The notes under the pieces were generated by a model that did not search any database, had not been told where the DNA came from, and saw nothing but the letters and a program-made list of their open reading frames with translations. 12,067 bases of DNA from JALOOE01 sp964423545 (GTDB taxonomy: Bacteria > Chloroflexota > Anaerolineae > CG2-30-64-16), in NCBI GenBank assembly GCA_964423545.1, contig CAYRFV010000175.1, forward strand, positions 1-12,067, in the 5' to 3' direction. Every line of letters begins with the position of its first letter. Positions within the stretch are counted from its first letter, which is position 1. A program made the position numbers and the translations under genes. Below are positions 1 to 6,474 of this stretch, piece by piece.

Positions 1-540
1 TCGCTGTTCTGCGGTGCTCGTGACGATCACGCCGAAGACGCGGCGCTGGAAGCGCTTCACGCCGCACAACTCGAAGACGCACCGCCGCCACAGCGTCTCC
101 AGCGGATCGCCGAAGACCTGCATCTCGCGAACTGGTGGCGTATTCGACGTGTTGAACACCAGAGCTGTGCGGGCGCGCAGCAGCCCCCGTGGCGTTCCCT
201 CGCCTGAATCGCCCTCCAGGAACTCATAGGCCACGCCCGGACGGATCACGCGGTCGATCCACCCTTTCAGGATGGCGGGGGGTTGGCCCCACCAGTTCGG
301 ATGGACGATGACAATCCCCTCGGCCGCGGCGATCTCCGCGCAGTGCCGGGCGATCTCAGGTGGGATTGCGGCGCCTCGCGGCATCTCACCGACCGGCAGA
401 ACTGGATCGAAGCCCTCGGCGCAGAGGTCGTGAAACCAGACGGTATGCCCGCTGCGCAAGAGGGTCTGCCGAGCTGTTTCAGCGATTGCGTGATTGAAGC
501 TGCCCGGGCTGGGATGGGCCACAACGAGCGAGAGCTTCAT
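1..540 (-). CDS. NAD(P)H oxidoreductase, flavodoxin-like fold (KefF/MdaB/NQO type), C-terminus cut by window
   Basis: This gene is open from its ATG at 540-538 to the window edge: 180 codons are present, most of a family usually near 190-200 residues. The N-terminal strand ends in AHPSPGSFNHAIAE (residues 8-21), the flavin-phosphate loop of Flavodoxin_2 proteins. Residues 80-98 carry the family hallmark HPNWWGQPPAILKGWIDRV, which contacts the flavin and packs the dimer. Members transfer two electrons from NAD(P)H to quinones or other electrophiles through bound FAD or FMN in the cytosol; some (KefF) are ancillary subunits of potassium efflux systems. No KefC-like transporter is in the window, so the substrate is unknown. 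The start overlaps the purB stop as ATGA, so translation is probably coupled to purB. It is the last gene seen of the vapBC-purA-purB run. Family is secure; specific role is not. Confidence 0.88.
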   Translation of the reverse strand, partial: MKLSLVVAHPSPGSFNHAIAETARQTLLRSGHTVWFHDLCAEGFDPVLPVGEMPRGAAIPPEIARHCAEIAAAEGIVIVHPNWWGQPPAILKGWIDRVIRPGVAYEFLEGDSGEGTPRGLLRARTALVFNTSNTPPVREMQVFGDPLETLWRRCVFELCGVKRFQRRVFGVIVTSTAEQR

Positions 541-1985
541 GACGACTCCGCTCCCGGCAGGTTCCGCCGCAGCATCCCGGCGAACGCGCGCGCCCGCGCC
601 GGTGCGTCCCCCAGATAGTCGGACGCATCGAGATGGATGAGGACGCGAGCAGGGGATGCGTGACGCGTGACGCGTGGGTCGGCGCAGAGCAGGTCGGCGA
701 GCGGATTGGGCTCGCCGCGACGGATCGCGGCCCAGGCAGTCATGGCGTGTTCGCGGATCGCTTCGTGGAGCAGCTGGCGGTCGCCCCCGGCCTTGACCAG
801 CTCCATCAGCAGCCGCTCGGTGGCTGCGAAAGGGCCGTATGTCGCCAAGAGGCGGCCGCTGGCTTCCTGGTCGACGCGCAGTCCAGCGATCAGCCGCCCT
901 GCACGCATCACCAGCTCGTCGGCTGCCAGGAACGCCTCCGGCACGATCGTGCGGCGGTTGGCCGAGTCGTCGAGGGTGCGCTCCAGCAGGCTGTGCGCCG
1001 CATTATCCCACGCCACACGCGGCAGCGCGGCAAGGTGCCGCGCCAGGCTATCCATGTTCTCCGCATGGATCGGGTTGCGTTTGAACGGCATCGCGCTCGA
1101 ACCGACCTGCCTCGACCCGAACGGCTCGGCCCACTCCCCGATGGGCGGCGATTGCAGCAGACGCAGGTCAAACGCAAACTTGTAGAGGGACCCCCCCAGT
1201 CCCGCCAGCGCCGAGAGCACGCGGTAGTCTTGTTTGCGCGGATAGGTCTGCGTGGCGACGGGATAGGGATCGAGGCCGAGGGAGGACATGATGCGCGACT
1301 CGAATGAGGCCAAGGTTGAGGCGGAGGTCGGGCGCGCAACCTCAGCCTGATCCTCAAGTAGCTGCGCGTACGATGCGGAGGTGCCAGCCGCGCCTTTGAA
1401 GCCCTTGCCGCGCAGCTCGGCGCGGACGCGGCCGAGCTCCTGCCAGTCGACCCACAGGTCTTGAGCGTACTGCGCCAGCCGATAGCCGGTCGTGGTCGGC
1501 TCGGCAGGCTGGAGGTGGGTGAACGCCATCGTCGCCGCATCCGCCCATGCGTCGATCTGATCGGCGAAGGTCAGCAGCAGCAAGCGCAGCTTGGCCAGCA
1601 GCAGATCGAGCGCCTCGCGCTGCCGCAGCACCTCGGCGTTGTCCTCGATGTCCATCGAGGTCGCGCCCAGGTGGATGATCGGCCCGCCGACCAGGGACTG
1701 CTCGGCGTAGGCGCGCACCTCGGCCATCAGGTCGTGATGGATCTCCGCCTCGATCTCCAGCGCGCGCGCCAGGTCGATCTCGTCGGCGTGCGCCCGCAGA
1801 TCGGCCACCTGCTCGGCGGTTACCAACCCGGCAGCTTGCTCCGCTTCGGCGAGCGCCACCCAGAGGCGCCGCCACAGCTGCCGGCGGTGCGTCTCGCTCC
1901 ACACCCGCCGCATCTCCGGCGAACCGTACCGCCAGGTGAATGGAGAGAGGTAAGTGTCATGAGTGAAGATGGTTTCGTGGCTCAA
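537..1985 (-). CDS. purB: Adenylosuccinate lyase
   Basis: PurB splits SAICAR to AICAR plus fumarate and adenylosuccinate to AMP plus fumarate, in the cytosol as a homotetramer. From the TTG at 1985 the protein has 482 residues, slightly long for the family. The fumarase/aspartase-superfamily signature GSSAMPFKRNP lies near residues 295-305. Other conserved blocks are IHHDLMAEVR (near 82-91), HLGATSMDIEDNA (near 105-117) and THLQPAEPTT (near 156-165), which supply the catalytic His residues. The N-terminal block DTYLSPFTWRYGSPEM is typical of PurB. The frame is open nine codons further, to a TTG at 2012, but neither TTG has a good ribosome-binding site. I prefer 1985 because it overlaps the stop of the preceding small ORF as TTGA, implying re-initiation, and gives an N-terminus MSHETIF. 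The 3' end overlaps the next gene by ATGA. PurA lies just upstream, completing IMP to AMP. Confidence 0.94.
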   Translation of the reverse strand: MSHETIFTHDTYLSPFTWRYGSPEMRRVWSETHRRQLWRRLWVALAEAEQAAGLVTAEQVADLRAHADEIDLARALEIEAEIHHDLMAEVRAYAEQSLVGGPIIHLGATSMDIEDNAEVLRQREALDLLLAKLRLLLLTFADQIDAWADAATMAFTHLQPAEPTTTGYRLAQYAQDLWVDWQELGRVRAELRGKGFKGAAGTSASYAQLLEDQAEVARPTSASTLASFESRIMSSLGLDPYPVATQTYPRKQDYRVLSALAGLGGSLYKFAFDLRLLQSPPIGEWAEPFGSRQVGSSAMPFKRNPIHAENMDSLARHLAALPRVAWDNAAHSLLERTLDDSANRRTIVPEAFLAADELVMRAGRLIAGLRVDQEASGRLLATYGPFAATERLLMELVKAGGDRQLLHEAIREHAMTAWAAIRRGEPNPLADLLCADPRVTRHASPARVLIHLDASDYLGDAPARARAFAGMLRRNLPGAESS

Positions 1986-2110
1986 GGCTGATCCCGAGCA
2001 GAAAGAGAGCAATCGTCGACAAACGGATCGACGAAACGCACTCCTTCGAGGTTGGCGCCGGCGCTGAAGTCCTCGCTGAAGATGACCGGCGCCTGGTCCA
2101 CATTATGCAT
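1982..2110 (-). CDS. Small ORF of 42 residues between purA and purB, function unknown
   Basis: An ATG at 2110-2108 opens 42 codons ending in TGA at 1984-1982. It fills the gap between purA (stop at 2128, 17 nt upstream) and purB. Its stop overlaps the preferred purB TTG start in the four bases TTGA. The product is acidic (eight Asp/Glu against two Arg), has a single Cys near the end, no membrane segment and no signal peptide. It contains SAGANLEGVRFVD, which faintly resembles one A(N/D)LxGxxF coil of a pentapeptide-repeat protein; this is too short to be a domain call. No strong Shine-Dalgarno sequence precedes the ATG. It may be a real small protein or a leader whose translation delivers ribosomes to the weak purB TTG. 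The alternative is chance open frame. I do not recognise a family. Confidence 0.45.
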   Translation of the reverse strand: MHNVDQAPVIFSEDFSAGANLEGVRFVDPFVDDCSLSARDQP

Positions 2111-2127
2111 TGCTTACAGCATGGCGA

Positions 2128-3393
2128 TCAAATCACGATGAGCTGATCGCGCTCCGGTCCTACCGAGATGTAGCGGATCGGCACACCGGCCAGTGTCTCG
2201 ATGCGGCGGAGGTAGGCCTGCGCCTGCCAGGGCAGATCGCGCCATGACCGCGCCTCACGTGTGGAGGTCTGCCAGCCGGCCCATGTCTCGTAGACCGGCT
2301 CGCACCGGTCGAAATCGGGCGCGTCGGGCACGCGCTGGATCACCTCGCCGTCCAGCCGGTAGCCGGTGCAGATCTTCAGCTCGGCCAGGCTATCCAGCAC
2401 GTCGAGCTTGGTGATCGCCAGGGCGGTGAAGCCGTTGAGCCAGGCCGCATAGGGCAGCGCCACGCCATCGAGCCAGCCGCAGCGTCGCGGACGGCCTGTG
2501 GTGGCGCCGTACTCCTGCCCGACCTGCCGGAGCTGCGCGCCGACCTCGTCCGTGAGCTCCGACGGGAAGGGCCCGGCCCCGACGGCAGTGCAGTACGCCT
2601 TCACGACCCCAACCACCTCGGTGATCGCCGAGGGCGGCAGCCCTGCCCCGGCGCAGGCGGCGCCCGCCACGGGGTTCGAGGAGGTGACGAAGGGATAAGT
2701 GCCCCAATCGAGATCGCGCATCACGCCGAGCTGGCCTTCAAGCAGGAGCTTGCGGCCGTCGCGCACGGCGTCGCGCACCATCGGCAGCGTGTCGACGATG
2801 CGGGACTTGAGCGTTTCGCCCCATGCCGCAGCCTGTTCGACGAGCTCCTCGAGCGCCAGCGGCGGCTGGCCGAAGTGCTGGAGGGTGAGATTCTTCTGCG
2901 GCAGCGCCTGGGCCAGCCGCGCCCGCAGGTAGTAGGGTCGCGTCAAGTCGCCCAGGCGGATTCCCGTGCGCGCCGCCTTATCGGCATAGGCCGGGCCGAT
3001 GCCGCGGCGGGTAGTGCCGATCTGCTGGCCCCCGCGCGCCGATTCCTCCAGGCCATCCAGCAGCCGATGGTAGGGCATCACGACCTGGGCGCGGTCCGAG
3101 AGCCAGAGGTTGTCCAGGCGGATGCCGGCGCGTCCCAGTTCAGCCATCTCCTCAAGCAGCGTGGTGGGATTGACGACGGTCCCCGCGCCGATGATGCAGG
3201 CCGTGAGGGGGTTGAAGATGCCCGACGGCGTGAGATGCAGCCGGAACGTGCCGTGCTCGTTGACCACGGTGTGCCCGGCATTGTCGCCGCCCTGGAACCG
3301 GATCACCATCTCTGCGCGTTGGGCCAGGTAATCGACGATCCGGCCCTTGCCTTCATCGCCCCACTGGGCGCCGACGATTGCGGTGACGGTCAT
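2128..3393 (-). CDS. purA: Adenylosuccinate synthetase
   Basis: PurA condenses IMP and aspartate using GTP to give adenylosuccinate, the first committed step to AMP. The length, 421 residues, fits the family. WGDEGKGRIVD (residues 11-21) is the GTP/IMP loop with the catalytic base D13, and NAGHT places the catalytic acid at H41, the same numbers as in E. coli. GTTRRGIGPAYADK (126-139), YPFVTSSNP, TTGRPRRCGWLD, TKLDVLD and the C-terminal SVGPERD complete the profile. Two positions differ from the usual pattern: GDEGKGK reads GDEGKGR, and the IMP loop normally EGAQG reads EGQLG at 219-223. The ATG at 3393 has a G-run (GGGGGG) a few bases upstream as its ribosome-binding site. The vapC stop is only 27 nt upstream and I see no convincing promoter in that gap. 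A small ORF and purB follow. Confidence 0.97.
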   Translation of the reverse strand: MTVTAIVGAQWGDEGKGRIVDYLAQRAEMVIRFQGGDNAGHTVVNEHGTFRLHLTPSGIFNPLTACIIGAGTVVNPTTLLEEMAELGRAGIRLDNLWLSDRAQVVMPYHRLLDGLEESARGGQQIGTTRRGIGPAYADKAARTGIRLGDLTRPYYLRARLAQALPQKNLTLQHFGQPPLALEELVEQAAAWGETLKSRIVDTLPMVRDAVRDGRKLLLEGQLGVMRDLDWGTYPFVTSSNPVAGAACAGAGLPPSAITEVVGVVKAYCTAVGAGPFPSELTDEVGAQLRQVGQEYGATTGRPRRCGWLDGVALPYAAWLNGFTALAITKLDVLDSLAELKICTGYRLDGEVIQRVPDAPDFDRCEPVYETWAGWQTSTREARSWRDLPWQAQAYLRRIETLAGVPIRYISVGPERDQLIVI

Positions 3394-3420
3394 GTGTCCC
3401 CCCCTACGCCAACTTCACGC

Positions 3421-3840
3421 TCACACCTGCGGCAGCCATTCCACTGCAGTCAGGTGCTCGACCTTACCGAATTCGGGATCTCCGGTCAGAATGATCGCCC
3501 CTATCTCCTGCGCCAGGGCCACGACAAACGCGTCGGCGTAGGAGATCAGGTGATGCGCCTTGATATGGGCGGCAGCGAACGCCAGCGAGCGATTCGCCTC
3601 AGTGATGCGGATGGGCAACTGATCGATCGCGGCGAGCGCCCGACGCGCCGCGACAACCCCTTGCTCGCGCTCCGCGATGTAGGCGACCTCGCCGAGATCG
3701 ATCACCGACAAATACGCCTCGACTTGCCCCGCGGCCGCGCGCCCCAGGATGGCTCGCACCTGCAACTCGCCGGGTTCTGCGCCGAAGTAGGCCAGCAAGC
3801 CAAAACTATCCAGCACGTAGCGGGGCAGATCACCCTTCAC
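3421..3840 (-). CDS. VapC-like PIN-domain ribonuclease toxin
   Basis: This 139-residue protein has the PIN fold of type II toxins: a Mg2+-dependent endoribonuclease, which in studied VapCs cuts tRNA or rRNA and stops translation unless bound by its antitoxin. All four metal-binding acidic positions can be placed: D11 in YVLDSFGLLAYF, E51 in VIDLGEV, D103 in SYADAF and D121 in LTGDPEF, so it looks catalytically intact. The start is GTG at 3840, inside the antitoxin gene, overlapping its end by 11 nt; this coupling is typical of vapBC pairs. The stop lies 27 nt before purA. The RNA target cannot be read from the sequence. Family and active site are clear; toxicity is inferred. Confidence 0.93.
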   Translation of the reverse strand: MKGDLPRYVLDSFGLLAYFGAEPGELQVRAILGRAAAGQVEAYLSVIDLGEVAYIAEREQGVVAARRALAAIDQLPIRITEANRSLAFAAAHIKAHHLISYADAFVVALAQEIGAIILTGDPEFGKVEHLTAVEWLPQV

Positions 3841-4066
3841 GCGCGCGTGCCTCAGCCCGGTCTGCCAGCAGTGCGCGGGTTAACGAACGTTCGCTCTTCA
3901 GCGAGCCAGCCGCCTCCTCCACAGGATCGGTCAGGGCGGGCACAATCGACAGAACCCCGCCATAATCCACCAGCGCGACCTTGTCGCCGGCACGCAGGTG
4001 GTATTTTCTGCGCAGATCGTGGGGAATCACGATCCAACCTTTGGACGAAATCGTCGCGACCGCCAC
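3830..4066 (-). CDS. AbrB/MazE-type antitoxin (VapB-like)
   Basis: The 78-residue product starts with a SpoVT/AbrB swapped-hairpin DNA-binding domain (about residues 3-48): SSKGWIVIPHDLRRKY and then LRAGDKVALVDYGG are the two conserved halves. The remaining charged C-terminal tail (SLKSERSLTRALLADRAEARAREG as a region, residues 55-78) is the part that in this family wraps the PIN toxin. It should neutralise the downstream VapC-like toxin and, alone or in complex, repress its own promoter. The start is GTG at 4066, four bases after an excellent GGAGGTGA ribosome-binding site at 4071-4078. The stop overlaps the toxin start by 11 nt. The promoter and a 7-bp inverted repeat lie directly upstream. 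It is the first gene of the minus-strand run that continues into purA and purB. Confidence 0.92.
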   Translation of the reverse strand: MAVATISSKGWIVIPHDLRRKYHLRAGDKVALVDYGGVLSIVPALTDPVEEAAGSLKSERSLTRALLADRAEARAREG

Positions 4067-4083
4067 GCGCTCACCTCCGCACT

Positions 4084-4111
4084 GTTATACCTGTCGGCCC
4101 AGAAGTATAAC
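4084..4111. promoter_or_regulatory. Perfect inverted repeat, probable antitoxin operator
   Basis: GTTATAC (4084-4090) and GTATAAC (4105-4111) are exact reverse complements separated by 14 bp, so the half-sites are 21 bp apart, two helical turns. One half overlaps the -10 element and the other lies just after the expected start site, an ideal place for repression. AbrB-type antitoxins commonly bind such repeats at their own promoters. The AT-rich half-sites stand out in this GC-rich DNA. Binding by this VapB is inferred. Confidence 0.65.
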
Positions 4112-4132
4112 GCCCGGAGATCTCCCTGTCAA
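4104..4132 (-). promoter_or_regulatory. Near-consensus sigma70-type promoter in front of vapBC
   Basis: On the minus strand a perfect -35 TTGACA (4132-4127) is followed after 17 nt by TATACT (4109-4104), five of six matches to the -10 consensus. Transcription would start near 4097, about 30 nt before the vapB GTG. The spacer contains a perfect 10-bp palindrome GGAGATCTCC (4116-4125). This is one of the best promoters in the window and the only strong one I see for the six-gene run down to the oxidoreductase. Seen directly; activity is inferred. Confidence 0.82.
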
Positions 4133-4186
4133 CTTGCCGCTCAGACTCTCCCCAGTCACCCTTGGACCCGGTCCTCACTCCTCCGC

Positions 4187-5608
4187 TCACCCTTGCTCTT
4201 CCGCCCCACCCGCAACCAGCGCCATCTCCAGCGCCTCGCGCAGCGTACGCGCGCCCAGCACCTCCAGGCCGGCGGGTGGATGCTCCAGCTTGCGCGCCAC
4301 GGTCTTCGGCACGAGGACGCGCGTGAAACCGAGCTTGGCCGCCTCGTTGAGCCGGCGGGGAAGCTGGCCGACGCTGCGCAGCTCGCCGCTGAGACCCACC
4401 TCCCCCACCAGCGCCAGGTCCGCGGCGACGGGCCGGTTGCGCGCGGACGAGGCGATGGCCGCGGCGATGGCGAGATCGGCAGCCGGCTCATCCACCTCCA
4501 GCCCACCGACGATGTTGACGAAGACATCCTGGTCGGCCAGGCGGGTGCGCGCCCGCTTGGAGAGCACGGCGGCGATCAGCAGCAGGCGGTTGAAGTCGAC
4601 CCCGTTGGCGGTGCGCCGCGGCTGCGCGAAGGTGGTGGCGCTGGTCAGCGCCTGCACCTCGACCAGGATCGGACGCGTGCCCTCCATCGTTACGGCAATG
4701 GCCGACCCGGCGGAATTGGGCAGCCGCTCGGCCAGGAACGCCTCGGACGGATTCTTGACCTCGACCAGGCCGCGCTCCGCCATCTCGAATACGCCCACCT
4801 CGTTCGTGGAGCCAAAGCGGTTCTTGACCGAACGCAGCAACCGAAACGAGTGGAACCGTTCCCCTTCCAGGTAGAGCACGGTGTCGACCATGTGCTCCAG
4901 CACGCGCGGGCCCGCGATGGCTCCTTCCTTGGTCACATGCCCCACCAGGAAGAGCGGGAAGGTCTGCGCCTTCGCCAGCCGCAGCAGCGCCGCCGAGCAG
5001 TCGCGCACCTGGGTCACGCTGCCCGCGCCGGAGGGAATCGCGTCGGAATAGATGCTCTGCACCGAGTCCACGACGACCAGCCTGGGCTGAGCCTTCTCGA
5101 CATGCGCCACGATCGTTTCGAGGTGCGTATCGGCCAGCACCAGGATGTTCGGCGAGACGATGCCCAGCCGCTCGGCGCGCAGCTTGATCTGTGCGGCAGA
5201 CTCCTCACCGGAGATATAGAGGACCGGGCCACGTCGCGAGTCCGCGGCGGGCCCACCCGCTTCGGCCAGCGCTGCGCACAATTGGATGAGGAGCGTGGAC
5301 TTGCCGATGCCAGGATCCCCGCTGATCAGCACGACCGAACCGGGCACGATGCCGCCACCCAGCACCCGGCTCAGCTCGCCGATCGACACCGCGAGGCGCT
5401 CGTAGCCGTCGGCGGGGATGTCGGGGAGCGACACCGGGCCTTCGCCGCCCGCCGCGGTGAACGGGGCGCCGGGGCGGCCCGCCGCGGACTCCTGGATCAC
5501 CGTTTCGACCAGGGTGTTCCACTCGCCGCAGTCGGGGCACTTGCCCTGCCACTTGGGCTGCGCGCTCCCACAGACCGAGCAGACATAGCGCGTCTTGGTC
5601 TTGGGCAA
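4187..5608 (-). CDS. radA: DNA repair protein RadA (Sms)
   Basis: RadA is a RecA-like, ATP-driven branch-migration helicase that helps RecA-dependent recombination and repair of stalled forks. The 473-residue protein has the full family architecture. A zinc finger uses C10, C13, C24 and C27. Walker A GDPGIGKST covers 97-105 and Walker B RLVVVD ends at D181. The RadA-specific KNRFG motif is at 262-266. A C-terminal Lon-protease-like domain, without protease function in this family, holds DVFVNIVGGLEVDEPAADLA and ALVGEVGLSGELRSVGQL. The start is TTG at 5608, with GGAGGTGA three bases upstream; no other start gives the zinc finger in frame with a comparable site. A likely promoter lies at 5639-5667. 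The next gene on this strand, vapB, has its own promoter, so radA is probably monocistronic. I see no classical terminator after its stop, only the short GC repeat GGACC-C-GGTCC at 4164-4174. Confidence 0.97.
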   Translation of the reverse strand: MPKTKTRYVCSVCGSAQPKWQGKCPDCGEWNTLVETVIQESAAGRPGAPFTAAGGEGPVSLPDIPADGYERLAVSIGELSRVLGGGIVPGSVVLISGDPGIGKSTLLIQLCAALAEAGGPAADSRRGPVLYISGEESAAQIKLRAERLGIVSPNILVLADTHLETIVAHVEKAQPRLVVVDSVQSIYSDAIPSGAGSVTQVRDCSAALLRLAKAQTFPLFLVGHVTKEGAIAGPRVLEHMVDTVLYLEGERFHSFRLLRSVKNRFGSTNEVGVFEMAERGLVEVKNPSEAFLAERLPNSAGSAIAVTMEGTRPILVEVQALTSATTFAQPRRTANGVDFNRLLLIAAVLSKRARTRLADQDVFVNIVGGLEVDEPAADLAIAAAIASSARNRPVAADLALVGEVGLSGELRSVGQLPRRLNEAAKLGFTRVLVPKTVARKLEHPPAGLEVLGARTLREALEMALVAGGAEEQG

Positions 5609-5638
5609 CTGTCACCTCCACAGTTCAGCCATGCGCCA

Positions 5639-5667
5639 AGTGTACGCCAAGTCGTCCCGTCACGCAA
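5639..5667 (-). promoter_or_regulatory. Probable radA promoter
   Basis: On the minus strand TTGCGT (5667-5662) and TACACT (5644-5639) are 17 nt apart, weaker than the vapB promoter but correctly spaced and about 30 nt before the radA start. The -10 region is embedded in two direct copies of ACTTGGCG (5652-5645 and 5641-5634) on an 11-bp period. No recognised LexA-type box is visible. Confidence 0.45.
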
Positions 5668-5703
5668 GCGTTCCGCCGTAGATGGTCTGACGCCGCCGAG
5701 CTG

Positions 5704-5712
5704 TGCTAGAAT
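5704..5712 (+). promoter_or_regulatory. Extended -10 promoter for the unknown gene at 5799
   Basis: TGC followed by TAGAAT (5707-5712) forms an extended -10 element with five of six consensus matches; no good -35 is present, as is usual for such promoters. Transcription would start near 5719, leaving an untranslated leader of about 80 nt. This places the open frame's first possible codons (from 5703) outside the transcript and supports the ATG at 5799. Confidence 0.5.
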
Positions 5713-5722
5713 GGACCCACAG

Positions 5723-5740
5723 GCAGCGGAAGCGCGCTGC
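5723..5740 (+). other. Hairpin at the 5' end of the leader of the unknown gene
   Basis: GCAGCG (5723-5728) and CGCTGC (5735-5740) form a perfect 6-bp stem with a six-base loop, only a few bases from the predicted transcript start. A 5'-terminal stem of this kind can protect mRNA from decay. There is no riboswitch-like conserved core visible in the rest of the leader. It may also be chance in GC-rich DNA. Confidence 0.3.
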
Positions 5741-5798
5741 GATTTGTGACTGCAACGGCCAGGTGGGTCAAGGTGGCGGCCGATACTGGGGGATACCC

Positions 5799-6383
5799 AT
5801 GCCATTTGCCGACAAATTCCGGGCCATGATGGATTTCCCGTTCCCTGGGGACGCAGTGGGCCCCTACCACGTAGAGAGTGTGAACGTCGGCCACGAATCG
5901 GGAGGGCCGGGAATCTACAAGTATGCTGTCCGCCTGGTGCTGCAGGGACCGGGTGGCCAACAGGGGGTCAAACAGGCGCTCAAACCGCTGTTCTCCAGGC
6001 ATTGCACGACCTTTTCCGGCTATGGCAACTCCTACCAGCTTTGGTTCGGCAGGCCCGCGATCGAGACCCTGGGTGACAGCCGCTACGCGGTCACGGTCGA
6101 AGGGGCCGGGGCGCGCACTTATGTGGAGGATGATCTGGAGCGCTTCTTGACCTACCTCATCGACGAGGGCTGGTTGCAGACGCCTCCCAACGCATTGGCC
6201 AGGAAAGCGCTCGTGGAAGCGCACCTGGACCAGCACCGGACCGAAGTGAAGCGCCTGGTGGACCGGTACCGCAGCAAGCTGCGCAGAGACCGGCGAACCG
6301 ATCGACCTGCGGCATCGTCGGACCCGGAACCGGCTGCTTTCGCCAATGCGGACGCGGACAAGACGCGCGAGCCGCCCAGATAG
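5799..6383 (+). CDS. Protein of unknown function, 194 residues
   Basis: I do not recognise this protein. The ATG at 5799 is preceded by GGGGGA at suitable distance and by an extended -10 promoter. No signal peptide, membrane span or metal motif is visible. Residues 1-130 look like a compact alpha/beta domain with alternating hydrophobic strands (KYAVRLVLQG, YQLWFGRP, SRYAVTVEGAGARTYV), followed by an acidic helix (EDDLERFLTYLIDEGWL). Residues 131-170 are a long charged helix ending in a strongly basic stretch (KRLVDRYRSKLRRDRR), and the last 25 residues are a disordered Ala/Pro/Asp tail. The basic helix could bind nucleic acid, but that is speculation. It stands alone between divergent radA and a convergent gene. 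An equally long open frame on the opposite strand is Arg-rich and lacks start signals, so the plus strand is the real one. Confidence 0.75.
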   Translation: MPFADKFRAMMDFPFPGDAVGPYHVESVNVGHESGGPGIYKYAVRLVLQGPGGQQGVKQALKPLFSRHCTTFSGYGNSYQLWFGRPAIETLGDSRYAVTVEGAGARTYVEDDLERFLTYLIDEGWLQTPPNALARKALVEAHLDQHRTEVKRLVDRYRSKLRRDRRTDRPAASSDPEPAAFANADADKTREPPR

Positions 6384-6474
6384 CAAGGATTGAGAATATC
6401 CGCTGCCCGTGCGAGGGGAATCGGGGTGTGTGGGCGGATGCCGGCGACGCTCTCGTGCTTCTCTGCGCGCCGCC
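6384..6474. other. Convergent intergenic gap
   Basis: These 91 bases separate the stop of the unknown gene from the stop of the URO-D-family gene on the other strand. ATCCGC (6398-6403) can pair with GCGGAT (6434-6439), but the loop is about 30 nt and no T-run follows on either strand, so I do not call a terminator. Nothing else is visible. Confidence 0.3.

Noticed and set aside
661..674. Tandem copy of TGACGCG
   Set aside because: Only two units inside the purB coding region, read as a normal Arg/Val/Thr/Arg stretch; not a repeat array.
1643..1660. Perfect inverted repeat CCTCGATG-TC-CATCGAGG
   Set aside because: It lies inside purB and encodes the conserved SMDIED segment; codon choice explains it.
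3884..3893. Palindrome CGAACGTTCG inside vapB
   Set aside because: It is within coding sequence far from the promoter, and a single 10-bp palindrome is expected by chance.
2875..4110. 411-codon plus-strand open frame across purA, vapC and vapB
   Set aside because: It runs antisense to three well-supported genes and through their promoter; composition is that of a shadow frame.
3998..5749. 583-codon open frame on the plus strand, antisense to radA
   Set aside because: radA on the other strand has complete motifs and start signals. The antisense product is rich in Arg, His and Gln with no domain pattern, as expected of a shadow frame in high-GC DNA.
5706..6386. 226-codon minus-strand open frame opposite the unknown gene at 5799
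   Set aside because: The product is Arg-rich, has no start signal, and the plus strand has a promoter, a ribosome-binding site and a balanced composition.
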